From Fragilaria crotonensis (Eukaryota; Bacillariophyta; Fragilariophyceae; Fragilariales; Fragilariaceae): 64,000 bases of DNA. Below, piece by piece: positions 1 to 10,353 of this stretch. Below the pieces are notes generated by a model, which searched no databases, was not told where the DNA came from, and worked only from the letters and a program-made list of their open reading frames with translations. Made by a program: the position numbers and the translations under genes. Where the stretch lies: assembly GCA_022925895.1 (NCBI GenBank), contig JAKSYS010000053.1, positions 95,018-159,017 on the forward strand, written 5' to 3'. The first letter of the stretch is position 1, and every line of letters starts with the position of its first letter.

Positions 1-56
1 CATGTTGTTTCCTCCCTGCCTTCTCACAATCAAAACATCATAATCGGAAAATAATT

Positions 57-1115
57 CTAATTCTCTTTTTTGGACTCATCCGGTTCCTCTTCTTCCATGG
101 TCGGTTCCTTTAGGAAGGTTACTTGGGGCGCGAAGCTTGCAGTCATACTGAACGTGGCAGATCCAAAGTACAGGTTATTATAGTACTCCGGGTCGACAAG
201 GCTGTCACGAATACGGGGAAACAAAAGAAAGTGCGCCGCGAATTGGCAGACAGAAATGAACATGAGAAGCGTCTGAAACGTAAGATCGAAAGGCATCGGT
301 TAGAGAGACGAGCCAATCACAAAGAAAATCATAGATCGGAGGAAAGCACCATCCGACGGATAGCCACGTACTCGCTTCTTTCCATCATTAAGATACGCAA
401 TGCCGAAGAAACACAATCCTGCAACCGTGCATTGATCGACCGCCAAGAATGGCAAGAGTGCCAAGCTGGGAGGGGTGGTTTCGGTGACTCTAACGAAGCC
501 AGGGACACCAGCACTCAGAAATTTGTATGCCTCAAACGCATGTATCACTGACAACGTCAGCAAAATGGCATTCTGCAAATCAACTTTCAAGGGTAGACGT
601 AGCGCAATGCTGCTTGCTCCATAAATGGACGAGGCAGCGACTATCAGAAGTACAGACACTAGCATCCCCAACTTGAACAAATGGCCTGCGTGAACCATTC
701 CTTTAGTGGTTTGCATGGCAAGCAGCGTCGTAACAAGTGGTGAGGAGCAAAGTAGAGCGTTAAGACGGTGAAGCAGAGCTTCGTCGTTCCAACAGAGCCA
801 GAAGCAAAAAGCCACGAGGACTTCGGCGAGAATTCCTGAATTGTACTTGGCTTGTACCATTGTCAAATCATTCTCTGTACATTCACCGGAGAAGTCTTGC
901 ATGTAAGCGTTACATGTTCTGAACTTGAGGACGGCTCGAAACTCCAACAAATAGGACATGCCAACCGCGAGAAATACCAATCCAGTGAATTGGGAGGAAG
1001 AGAATCCAGGCCTCTTGGCTGGAGCAGCGACAGGGCCAGGCACATCTGCGATAGAATCTGGTTTGACTTTCACCTTGCTCTTGGCCGCCGTCTTTGCCTT
1101 CTTTTTGTTTGTCAT
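57..1115 (-). CDS. Multi-pass membrane protein, function unknown (one 48-nt intron)
   Basis: A long reading frame runs from an ATG at 1115 and is interrupted at 300-302 by an in-frame TAA. The stretch 273-320 (48 nt) starts GTGATT, ends TTTCAG and contains a CTAAC branch-like motif. Removing it keeps the frame and deletes the stop, giving about 336 residues. The N-terminus is Lys-rich (TNKKKAKTAAKSK) and probably cytosolic. About seven hydrophobic segments follow (near residues 35-60, 90-108, 118-135, 145-170, 178-200, 215-240 and 262-290). The C-terminal tail is acidic (MEEEEPDESKKEN). I do not recognise the family. The intron is very short but resembles the 50-nt intron proposed in the FAD oxidoreductase gene at 14.8-16.2 kb. 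Without splicing the protein would end at residue 271 inside the last membrane segment. Confidence 0.7.
273..320 (-). other. 48-nt intron
   Basis: On the minus strand it begins GTGATT at 320 and ends TTTCAG at 273, with CTAAC inside. It is phase 0 and carries the only stop codon between two well-formed halves of a membrane protein. Confidence 0.6.
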
Positions 1116-1925
1116 ATTGGTAGTATCAATGGAATTGCTGCTAAGTGAATATAACTCACCCTCCTCGAATGTCTACTAGTAGAGTCTCCCGTAGAGTGCA
1201 ACAGAGTCAATGGAGTTATCAGTTCCTTGGTGATTTTGTTGATGTTGTCTTAAATGGAGGAAGCATATATACAAAAATATTCAAATAACACACATCCATC
1301 ATGAATCCAACGCTAATTATAAATTGATAAGGCCAATGCGATCCATGATCCGGATGTACAATATGAAATATGAATATCACACGACGTATTGTACGTATTA
1401 CCAATTACGATGTGCCATGTGACTTCCTACACGAGTACAAGTACTGGTACTAGTACCTGTACTCCGAATGACATCCGGCATTATGTCATAGGTAGGAAAA
1501 CGGAAAACATAGCAGCTTCTTCTGTATTTGGCATCACAGTAAAATATGAATTCAATACCTTGTTTGTGCATATTGCGGAGTACTGGAGTAGATGCTTCCA
1601 ACTCTACTTGTACTAGATGTACTCCTTGTTGTACTGACTCCAGGACCATTAATTCAACCGTCCAAATTGTCGGTACTACAGTACTCCAGTACAACTCAAG
1701 CAACAGTAATACTACTACACTACAGAGCACTTGTGTGCTCTACTGTATGCATGCAGGTGCATATGTGCAGCGATGAAGGAGACATTAATGATCAATATGG
1801 ACATATGGACATGGCTCACTGGTGCATTTGCTTGTAACGTACGCTCCCTCTGAGCAGTTACTCCACCCCGTCTTACTGTTGGTCTTCCTTTGACGCGTCA
1901 TCACATCGATTGGGAGGGTACAACC
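1116..1925. other. Intergenic region, GTAC-rich
   Basis: About 800 bases between divergently oriented genes. No convincing coding frame is seen. It holds clusters of GTAC-containing short palindromes near 1430-1460 and 1610-1700. Promoters of both flanking genes should lie here, but I cannot place them. Confidence 0.5.
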
Positions 1926-2606
1926 ATGCAACGACGCAAAGTAGACGCTACGACAATTGGTCAAGCACCAATTGTCGAGCAGCAACAATCACAAGATCCT
2001 CGATCGGTGCAATTGCCCCCCACTCCGGCTCGACCTCGCGGGAAGAGGAACAGTACGAATCTCCCCGCTCTTGTATTTTTTATTTTCCTGTTACTGCTGG
2101 GAATCATATCTATTCTGTCTCCGTCATCAGTGGAAAGGGCAGAGCAAGATGCGGCAGCTTCGGCCAAGGAACTTTTGCGAGAAGCCTTGGCGGCAGAAGG
2201 ACAAATGGAAGACTTTTTCCACCGGCAACGACTTCCTCCGCAACGATCACTCAATGTCGAGGATGTTGCTGCTGGAAAGCAAATGACCTTGGATGCTACA
2301 GATGCCATGAAGAGACAACCATCCAAATGGGTTGATGGAGAGAAGAAGTTGAAAATTAAATTGAAAGAATTAGCTGAACTTCAAAAGGCTGGAAAGGAAT
2401 TGGGAGTACCTGTCTTAACGCGATGGTTGGGGGAGGATTTTCCTGCTTGGGTCCCAGAAGGCGGGGATAAGGATGAATGGGAAACGAAGCGAAAAGAGCG
2501 ATACGCCGCCATGGCAGCAGAAGAGTTGGTGTGGAGAGCCAGGACTGGTGAGTATTTGGAGAAAAACGCTGATGCTAAATCGAAAGTGTCGCATGAAACA
2601 GCGTAG
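1926..2606 (+). CDS. Small single-pass membrane protein, function unknown
   Basis: The frame opens upstream, but the first ATG is at 1926 in a good context (CAACCATGC), giving 226 residues. A basic, Pro-rich N-terminus (PTPARPRGKRNS) precedes one strong hydrophobic segment near residues 47-65 (LVFFIFLLLLGIISIL). A mainly helical, charged domain follows with Lys/Glu-rich stretches (KKLKIKLKELAELQKAGKEL) and a WLGEDFPAWVPEGGDKDEWE region. The topology suggests a signal-anchor protein with the large domain on the far side of a membrane. The gene converges on the dehydrogenase at 2675, with only 68 bp between stop codons. I recognise no family. The intact frame and sensible composition argue that it is a real gene. 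Confidence 0.65.
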   Translation: MQRRKVDATTIGQAPIVEQQQSQDPRSVQLPPTPARPRGKRNSTNLPALVFFIFLLLLGIISILSPSSVERAEQDAAASAKELLREALAAEGQMEDFFHRQRLPPQRSLNVEDVAAGKQMTLDATDAMKRQPSKWVDGEKKLKIKLKELAELQKAGKELGVPVLTRWLGEDFPAWVPEGGDKDEWETKRKERYAAMAAEELVWRARTGEYLEKNADAKSKVSHETA

Positions 2607-2674
2607 TTTCATGATATATTCAGTATTTAGGTTGTAATGTTAATTTTCAATTGGTACGCTCCGAAAGAGCATGC

Positions 2675-3649
2675 TCATTCCCTCTTGGCGTTGTACTTTT
2701 TGTAATCGCCCAGCAAGGGAGCGGCAAGGGCAAAGAGTTCGGTGAAGAAGTTGTAAGGAAGAAAGAACGTCCCCATGCGCGTCCCAACCGCCATACCTCC
2801 CAAATCGCGCAACGCACAGTATCCAATGCTGCGAAAGATGTCATTGGGCAAGGCATCCGGGGGCACCGCACTCTTTTGTGCCGCCTCCATCAATTCAATC
2901 TTGTGATCCACCTTGTCATAAAAATTACTAGCGACTGGACTGGGGTGGACGGCGCACACGTCAATGCCCAAATTCTGAACTTCAATGTGAAGGCACGATG
3001 CAAGTTGCGATACGAAGGATTTGGTGGACGCGTACATGGCTGCAAATGGAGTAGGGATGTACCCGGCCACACTGGACGTAAAGACAATGCAACCCTTCTT
3101 CTTCTGGGAGACAAGCTTTTGAAGGAAATGGTGAGATACATTGACACAGGCTGTGGCATTGCACTCAACATTGGACAAAATCTTTCCAATCGGAGCTTGA
3201 TCCAAAAATCCTGTAACGATGAAGCCAGCATTGTTAAAAATGATGGGAACATGGATATCTTTGGTTGCATCCTTGATCTTTCCCATGTAATCCACACCGG
3301 GTGCAAACGCAGTTGGGACCGAACGGAATTGCAAATTCGGATACGCGCTCTTCAGGTCTTTCATAGTCTGTTTAAGAGCGTCATCATCCAACGACACAAC
3401 GACGACGTTCAGACCTTGACTCGCGAGCTTGAAGGCTAGCGACTTTCCGATTCCAGATCCAGCTCCAGTGACCAAGGCCCATTCAGCTCCGTAGCGTTTC
3501 TTCAAATCAGGGACAGGTCGAAGATTCATAAGGATCTGAGGAATCGAGTAAGCCAACAACCAAATCGCTGTCGGCGCAGCGAGAATACCAAGAATCAGAG
3601 TAATCCAGGAGAAGGAAGCAACGCATGTTGCCGCTTCTGCTACAGACAT
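2675..3649 (-). CDS. Short-chain dehydrogenase/reductase, 3-ketoacyl-CoA reductase / 17beta-HSD12-like
   Basis: A 324-residue classical SDR. A hydrophobic N-terminal segment (residues about 13-40) suggests ER-membrane anchoring, as in very-long-chain 3-oxoacyl-CoA reductases and 17beta-hydroxysteroid dehydrogenase 12. The cofactor motif TGAGSGIG is at 61-68, NNAG at 139-142, the catalytic Ser at 192/193 and YASTK at 207-211 region with Tyr206 and Lys210. Such enzymes reduce 3-ketoacyl-CoA with NADPH during fatty-acid elongation. The length matches the family (about 310-330). The C-terminus is Lys-rich but is not a textbook KKxx signal. Substrate choice cannot be read from sequence, so the elongase-cycle role is inferred from architecture. 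The start is the ATG at 3649, and no intron is needed. Confidence 0.85.
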   Translation of the reverse strand: MSVAEAATCVASFSWITLILGILAAPTAIWLLAYSIPQILMNLRPVPDLKKRYGAEWALVTGAGSGIGKSLAFKLASQGLNVVVVSLDDDALKQTMKDLKSAYPNLQFRSVPTAFAPGVDYMGKIKDATKDIHVPIIFNNAGFIVTGFLDQAPIGKILSNVECNATACVNVSHHFLQKLVSQKKKGCIVFTSSVAGYIPTPFAAMYASTKSFVSQLASCLHIEVQNLGIDVCAVHPSPVASNFYDKVDHKIELMEAAQKSAVPPDALPNDIFRSIGYCALRDLGGMAVGTRMGTFFLPYNFFTELFALAAPLLGDYKKYNAKRE

Positions 3650-4092
3650 TTTTTGATTTCGAGGAGCAGTGTTGCTTTTATGTTTCGAGCACCTCTACTG
3701 TCTCGCTATGCAATGAGATAAAGTACTCGGAGTACTACTTAGTATGATATTGGAGACTGAAGCTACCTTGGAGGCTGGTGCGGTGAGCGAACAGGCCACA
3801 CGAGTTGACGGGGATAATGGATAATGTGATCAAGATTCCAGTGTATTCAGCATTGGGCGACGGGCATCGGCAAATGTGCAAGATCCTGAAACATTTTTTG
3901 CTCTCATTATCACAGAATCACACTGCCAGTTCCAACTATAATGCCTACAGTACCTCTACAAATTAGAACGATAGTGTAGAGCAAGCGTACAATGTGGAGG
4001 ATCCGGCAAATGACGGTTTCAAACTGGAGCGAAAAAAATTGAATTTCTCACAGTTGCCGAACCGTCCTTGCAGGCAAAGCACGAGGCTCTCG
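3650..4092. other. Intergenic region left of copia element 1
   Basis: No coding frame with support. There is a GTAC cluster near 3722-3745. The last four bases (4089-4092, CTCG) form the left target-site duplication of the retrotransposon. Confidence 0.5.
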
Positions 4093-4236
4093 TGAGTAAA
4101 AGTAGACGTGCTAAGGGAGACGGTGCAACGATATGCTAGTAACGGGTATAGATCATGGGATAGGTCAAGTTGTGAGATCGAGCTATTGTACCGCATACTG
4201 TACAGTCGTGTACCGTACAACGCATACAATAAATCA
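4093..4236 (-). repeat. LTR of copia element 1 (3' LTR in element orientation)
   Basis: 144 bp, starting TGAGTAAAAG and ending AATAAATCA on the plus strand. By eye it is identical at every position to 9993-10136. Confidence 0.9.
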
Positions 4237-4245
4237 GTCCCCTCG
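4237..4245 (-). other. Polypurine tract of copia element 1
   Basis: The minus strand reads CGAGGGGAC directly before the 3' LTR, the expected place and composition for the second-strand priming site. Confidence 0.55.
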
Positions 4246-4393
4246 AACTAATCAGACGAAGTCGGGCGAGTCGCTTAGTTCGTCGTAATATAGCGAGCAA
4301 GATGTAAACGAAACATCGGATCAAAGTGATATTTAGTCGTCAAAAGACGATCAAGGTAACCCGTAGAACCCTTCGAACCTCAATGAGGGGTTA

Positions 4394-4799
4394 TCAACGA
4401 TGATCGGCAAGGTCGTAGAAGATCAATCCCACAAGGTGATCATACTTCTGTCCACCTGGGATAAACTTCATACTTATGTCCGCGGGGTTGTCGTGGATTG
4501 ACACATGTCCAGTCAGACATTCACCCAGAGCTACCGCCTCGCGAACTGTATGATTACGTACGGAATTGGACTTCTTTTTCAAAGTCGATTCGGGTCGTTG
4601 CGTGTTGTGTATCACATGTCCCCAAACAAATGAAGGAGGGACCGGATAGCTGTACACCCATCATTCGGAGCCTGTGGCGAAGACTGCAAAGAGTACCCAT
4701 GCCTTGCTTCATTGCCACGAATTTGGCCCCGAGGACACTAGTCTCAATCGTGGACTGTTTCCTTGAGAAGAACCACGTAATCAGCGGCTGCTGATTCAT
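4394..4799 (-). pseudogene. RNase H remnant of copia element 1
   Basis: Two overlapping minus-strand fragments in different frames resemble the RNase H end of the other copia element. WFFSRKQSTIETSVLGAKF matches WFSKRQNTVESSSFGSEF, and HTVREAVALGE matches HAVREAVAAKI. A frame break falls near 4600. The domain is not functional. Confidence 0.7.
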
Positions 4800-5532
4800 G
4801 TTGATGATGAAGCTAATTCACCTGTTCGTGAAGCTCCGGCATGATCGGAATCCACAAGTAGGCAAAGATCTACTGCTTCCTTGTGGCTCCGGCGTATTCG
4901 GAGGTTTCGCCTCCTTCACGTTCCCGTAACATTGCTTCCAATCGCATTACTTAGACGAGGGCATGTCTATCACGAGATACGTCGGGTCGAACGCAGTCCT
5001 TGCGTTGTATTTCTTCGTATTGAGATAGTCGCGAAGTATAAAAGACAGCGGTCAAATGGCCGTCACGAGGTCGCTTGAGCAAGACAAAAACAACAACTCC
5101 GACATCTCAGTTGTGATATCGATTCGCCCCAAGTCAATGCACCATCGCAGAACACCAATCTGCGTCTGGGAGAACGAAGAGAGGTCGCGTCCAACAACGG
5201 GCTAGTAACATCGACTCCAGGCACATAGCTGGAAGGAACGGTCTCTCTGCTTGCTATATCCAATGCCGCGTGGGGAAGTTTACATCATGGAACTTCTGAA
5301 CGTTTGTGCACGGCCTCGTGGATGTACTCACTGGACGAACTCGCTCATCGCCCAACGTTGCACTCCGTTCGGCAACGTGGTGGCATTTCACAACGTCGTA
5401 CCCAAGTAAAACTCAGGGTCGCAAATAGAGGTAGACCTTAGACACGCATCCGGATCTGCCACGCATGATCCTCAGCCCAAACGCCGCAATCATGTAGTCG
5501 GCCAAACGATACATGAAATCTGCATCAGCAGT

Positions 5533-6131
5533 TCAAAGACTGTATAGTGCCCGAACAATTGCTGCCGCTATTTCAGCATTGGCCTCAAATAACAGACCGA
5601 GTCGACACCGGATCTTCTCACTCTCTGGTGCCGTCAGGTAATCATTTTCAATGTTGGCAACTGTCACCTCTAAGTCGTTGAGATCAGCCAATAGTTTGAA
5701 AGAACGCTTGCGTATGCCACATACGTAGGCTGCGATTTCGTCACGTGGCCGCCGGCCACCAAGCAAGCTTTCCGTTCGACGTCCATCTGAATATCAAAAA
5801 CAAGATGGCAGTGGGTCTTCCCAAAATGGAGGAGGTTCGAGTCACCTCTCATTACCTGAAAGGCTATTCGCACCTTAGTCATCTCAGTCCGAAAGGCATA
5901 CCGCCATAAAATGTTACCGTTTTCGAGGTCGACGCGGGTGCAATCCTCATATGTTTTTGGAACTTCGAGTCCAAATTTATGCACCCGCTTGTAGTATCGG
6001 TTATTTATAGTCGCAATTATCCGATCGCGCCGCTTTAATTGTGAATGGGACCCACCACGCGAAAGCGGGTTCGCTCTTGATTCCTTGAGCGATTGCATAG
6101 TCAGCAAACTCCACGGGATTGACTCTTCCAA
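5533..6131 (-). pseudogene. Reverse transcriptase N-terminal remnant of copia element 1
   Basis: Fragments such as HKFGLEVPKTYEDC, FRTEMTKVRIAFQ, CHLVFDIQMDVERKACLVAGG and LNDLEVTVANIENDYLTA align with the same part of the intact reverse transcriptase at 59.0-59.5 kb. The fragments are split over two frames, with a break near 5750. No YVDD box was found in frame. Confidence 0.75.
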
Positions 6132-7500
6132 GTCCGCGAGTTGTTCTCATGAACAAATGCTTCCTTGTTCCATTCGACATAGAGTTGCCAACCCTTTGTC
6201 GTTTCGCGATGATGGCGATTCAATCCGTGCTGGACGAGCATATCTGCAAGTTAGACCGCAGAACCGTCTTCTTCATGATGAACAATCCCCTTCTGCAGGA
6301 GAAATCGATTGCCCTCTGTGTTGCACATTGTATACGTCTTCTGCATCATCACGTTGGCCGATAGTTCTGCCGTTTGGCCGTCGGCGAACTCAACATTAAA
6401 AGTTCGAGTGTCCAAGCAAGATCAGATTGTGGTTCGCCCTTCAAACAGGACTTCCATCAAGCAAGTGCAACCTGTCAGCTTTGAACCTTTGCACTCAATA
6501 TCTTATCGTCGTTTGGCAGAGTCACCTCGGCCCTAATAGACTGATTGAACGTGTCAGCACCAGGCTCATCATCGGCGTCAGGAACTCAAGACACTTCGCC
6601 GTCATCATCATCGACGTAATTCGAGAATGTTAGGCAGAGTCTCTAGGTCAACAAATCCTGGGTTTGTCGCAAAATCCTCACATTTGTATTCGTCCCTAGA
6701 ATCGAGTTTGCCTTCTCCGTAAAGTCCTCGCACTTTGTTTCTTCATCGACTCGTCCGCCAATTTGTCTGGCGTCAACAAGCGAACAGTCGAACAATAAAC
6801 CGTTTGGCCATTCCGCTTAGTAAGGACTTTCCTTGTCATAGCGGGCGGACCTTCTGGATATCAGGGCCCAAATCGTGGCCCAACACCAGCGATGCACTCG
6901 AACAGCGCAAATGGTGGTACGACAGCAGTTCAGCCGCTGGAAACGGCCTCACCCGTCAAGTTTACAGATGTCGTGCGTGGTTAGAAATCTAACATACGCC
7001 TCTCATTCCAGGCAATCATCCCAAAGGCGCTTGGGCGTACCGGATCGAATCGTTTGCCTCCCGACACCCTTCTTCCATTGTCTGATTGCGGCCTCCGCAG
7101 GTTTTGACCACAGCGTGTGTGGCTCCGTGGTCCGTTTTCATCATGGTGTACACAGTACGCACGACACAGCCATCGGACGTTGCGAATACTTGTACATATT
7201 TACAATTCCTTCGCGAATTAGTAGTATTCAATATCAGAGTGTCAGTGAAGAAGCAATCAGGCGATGTGAATGACAACGGTACCAGGTACCGTAGCTGATA
7301 GACGTTAGTGCAGAGCCGACGTGACAGCATCGGATGCAGTACGGTGGTGCGTAGTACTACGCCAGCACATTGACGAGTCGTCATGTATATGGTACAGCAT
7401 ACGCTTCGCAGTTTGCATGTTAATTCCCCAATCCCTTGCCAACTAGCGTTGAGGACCAAATGGCTTTCCGGCGAGCAACGACCGAAGCGATGCAGTCGCG
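6132..7500 (-). pseudogene. Integrase-region remnant of copia element 1
   Basis: By position this stretch should be integrase. Only short frames survive on the minus strand (for example 7016-7459), and I cannot recover clear catalytic residues. It is annotated by location between recognisable reverse-transcriptase and protease remnants. Confidence 0.4.
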
Positions 7501-7550
7501 CGTCGCATCGAGTCCTCGTTATAATTCTGTAATTCGCTTGCGAGCGAATG

Positions 7551-7697
7551 CATGTTAGAAACCGAGAATAGTAGTCGCCTGGATGGTGGCGGTGCCCCGA
7601 TTCGGTCCCCTGTTTCCGAGCGAATTACATGTTGGAAACCGAGCATAGTAGTCGCCTGGACGGTGGCGGTGCTCCGATTCGGTCCCCTGTTTCCAAC
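7551..7697. repeat. 77-bp tandem duplication inside copia element 1
   Basis: Two adjacent copies begin CATGTTRGAAACCGAG at 7551 and 7628, period 77 bp, with several point differences. It probably arose after or during decay of the protease region. Confidence 0.75.
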
Positions 7698-8026
7698 AGG
7701 TATTTCGTGAGGGCAGCTTCCTCGTCGGTGAAAACGTTGTCATAGGGGTCCCACGGGAGATCTTCGCCCGTGAGCGTAACATGAGGGAGCGTCCCATATG
7801 CTTCAATGGGCGACTGTCGCGTCCGAAAGGTCAAGGTGACGCCGCGCACCGAGAGCGGAGACACGTACGGGGCGGAGGTGTCGTCAGCGGTGGGAATCAC
7901 CAGCAACGAGTGTGTCAGGTCATTGCCATTTTCGGTTAAGAAACGAGGAATGTTGTTCACAAGAATAACATCATTCGGTGCGATATCAGGGATATGTATC
8001 GCCTGATGAACCATGAGACGAATCAC
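7625..8026 (-). pseudogene. Protease-to-integrase linker remnant of copia element 1
   Basis: The minus-strand translation (HQAIHIPDIAPND, WDPYDNVFTDEE, SPIEAYGTLPHVTLTGE) resembles the region after the protease in the element at 61.1-61.5 kb, which contains WFGSDLHCSLINPHQIRAHG and WDPHRPIGLDLD. No start codon or active-site Asp is retained in this piece. Confidence 0.5.
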
Positions 8027-8438
8027 TGTTTCACCGCTTACGAAATCATCAAACGCGAGCGCCGCCGAAACAGTTTAAAGATCCGTGGCGACAGGACCTG
8101 ATGTGTTGTAACCCGACACGTTTTATCTGACGATCGTAGTCACGGACTACTAAACAATTACTGCCTACTATGGCACAGTGGTCGGATGCAGATTCATGGG
8201 CAACCGACTTGTCGAGCAATCCCAACGTTCGAATGGCGGCCAAGCGTGCACAGCATCACTTCTTGGGCTCTTCGTTAGAGACTTTCTTCTGGCGCGGCGC
8301 CGCGTTCATGCGATTGCTGGTGCCATTGTTTGCACACGTTGCAAGGCTCATCGGCTGACATGCCGGAGTCCTGTGAAAAGAGAGTGCTGTCATTACTGCA
8401 ACCGAGGTCTTCTTCAGTTGCATCGCCGATTGGGACAT

Positions 8439-9979
8439 CTAGCGGTTGACGGCACGTCGCTCTTTGCGCTTCGTTATCACACTATCACTCGCGCCATGCC
8501 ACACTTGAGGCGCTTGGAAGCAAGATCCTTTCTTCGAAGTCTGGCAAATGTAGACCAGGGATAAAGTTACGCACGCTTCTTCAAAGTCGGAACGCAACAT
8601 TTCCACAGATGTAATGCGAGTTTTGACGGCATCAAACTTGTCGGTTTTGATACCATCAACAAGACAAGTGTCGAGCCTTCGAATGTGGATCAATACCCAC
8701 ATGTCCGTGCTCTATCAAGCCTTCCAACACCAAGTGCTGCTGCTTGTGCACGTATTTGTCGAAATTCGAGCGACGCTGCTCGCTGTGGTAGACTGTATAC
8801 TCCAGCTTGTCTTCGGCCATCGTGGCCATGCGGCGGGCCCAAGTAATGGCCGTAGAAGCTTTAATAGGCCATCCTACCATCTCCAGTTTCCGCGCTGGTT
8901 TGTCATTCGTCCAGACAGGGCCTTTACGAGTGATACGCGAGCAAGACCCTGTACCCTACCTTCTTACGATTGACAAGGTAGACAGGATCTGCCGTCGCTA
9001 TCATTTCGTCTTGCACTTGTTGGGAAGTTCTCCTCATCTGGCGCAATCGCCTCGGTCTCACAAATGGTGTACGCTAGCAGGATTTTATATTCTTCAACCA
9101 CCAAGCGTGGGCGGGCATTTGCCGATGGCTTCTATCCTTTTCGGCCAGTCCTTCAAGTTGATGACGGGCAAGTCATCAGGATACTTGTGGTGGATTCGTA
9201 CTCACGATATTCGCAAATGCTGCAAATGTTGTCGAGCGTAACGTTTGCGATGACCACTGTACAACTCCGAGGCACCTGGTGCCTGACGGAGAAGGTAGAA
9301 CGGTTCTGGACCTGCGCGGGTCCAACGGCGGCCCCGTTGGGTGGAGGAATCGTTCCTCCGGGGCGTCTTTCGATCTTGTCATCAGACAGAAGTCTGATCT
9401 CCTATAGGAGTTGGTGCCCTGGTCCTCGACGAGGGCTTGTGCAGCCTGTTCGTAGAACCCGATACGGCAAAAGGCTGTGCGCATTGCAGGATATCCATGT
9501 CGGCGTAGAACTCAAAACCGGGAGAGAACCGAAAGAGCGATCAAGGACCCTCCCTGAAGTTCCGGGGTCAATCCCTGTTGGATGCGTTCAACGGAGATCA
9601 CGTATTACGCCAGTGCGAGTATAATCATTCGTACTGTATAATATATACTCTTGCCTAACGGGCGATGTATGAATCTTTCATCCGCGATGGTACGGATCGA
9701 AGGATGGATGTGATCAATCCATCAATCGGTTGTCGAGATCGGTTCGACAAATTGAATGGGGATCAGCGAATCACCTCATTCCGATTCAGGCCACATGCAC
9801 CATCTCGCATGTTATGGTTCACTGGTTTCAACGGGTAATTTTTATGGCAGTTCAACGCATGCCTGGGCACAGCTGACGAGTCACTCGACGCGAGCGAAGG
9901 GAGCAGCCCTATTCACTAAGAGCATGTACATTGCCATCGAAATCGTCAGATGACCTCGTCCGTCATCATCCAGAGCGAT
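8439..9979 (-). pseudogene. Gag-region remnant of copia element 1
   Basis: Short minus-strand frames (8439-8702, 8656-8880) look like capsid fragments, for example KASTAITWARRMATMAEDKLEYTVY. The order within the element supports gag. No zinc knuckle or full frame is present. Confidence 0.4.
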
Positions 9980-9992
9980 GGGTCTGATAAAC
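9980..9992 (-). other. Primer-binding-like site of copia element 1
   Basis: The minus strand reads GTTTATCAGACCC immediately after the 5' LTR. The identical 13 bases follow the 5' LTR of the unrelated-LTR element at 63813-63825. The complement resembles a tRNA anticodon arm, as in half-tRNA-primed copia elements. Confidence 0.55.
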
Positions 9993-10136
9993 TGAGTAAA
10001 AGTAGACGTGCTAAGGGAGACGGTGCAACGATATGCTAGTAACGGGTATAGATCATGGGATAGGTCAAGTTGTGAGATCGAGCTATTGTACCGCATACTG
10101 TACAGTCGTGTACCGTACAACGCATACAATAAATCA
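9993..10136 (-). repeat. LTR of copia element 1 (5' LTR in element orientation)
   Basis: 144 bp, identical to 4093-4236. It is followed at 10137-10140 by CTCG, which duplicates 4089-4092. Confidence 0.9.
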
Positions 10137-10353
10137 CTCGTGGTCCGATTTCGTGACGTCATAGAGCGAAAAAGTCAAGGAAAACCAGATCAAATGCAAA
10201 CAAACAACTACTAAAAAACCGACAACATGGGGCAGAAGCAAGAAGTATTCCAGTTTCCAGTCGCCAGGTGGCGTCCACACCTACATTTTCGCACGCCATT
10301 GACCCTGTTCAATCTCCGAACCTGGCACGGTAGTACCTTTGCAACATTCCATC

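Larger units (their letters stand above)
4093..10136 (-). mobile_element. Ty1/copia-type LTR retrotransposon, coding region decayed, LTRs identical
   Basis: The element is 6,044 bp, bounded by two direct repeats of 144 bp with TG...CA ends. They are flanked by CTCG on both sides (4089-4092 and 10137-10140). Coding traces lie on the minus strand in the order gag-like, protease/integrase, reverse transcriptase, RNase H, as in Ty1/copia. They match the younger element at 57.4-64 kb when the two are read side by side, but every domain is broken by stops and frameshifts, and no piece exceeds about 150 residues. A primer-binding-like site and a polypurine tract sit where expected. The identical LTRs imply a recent insertion. 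The dead interior implies mobilisation by proteins from another copy. Confidence 0.85.

Noticed and set aside
1890-1925. Upstream extension of the single-pass membrane protein
   Set aside because: The extension starts at TTG. The first ATG is at 1926. The same reasoning moved starts for the phosphatase, BASS, bilin reductase 2 and DUF6824-like genes.
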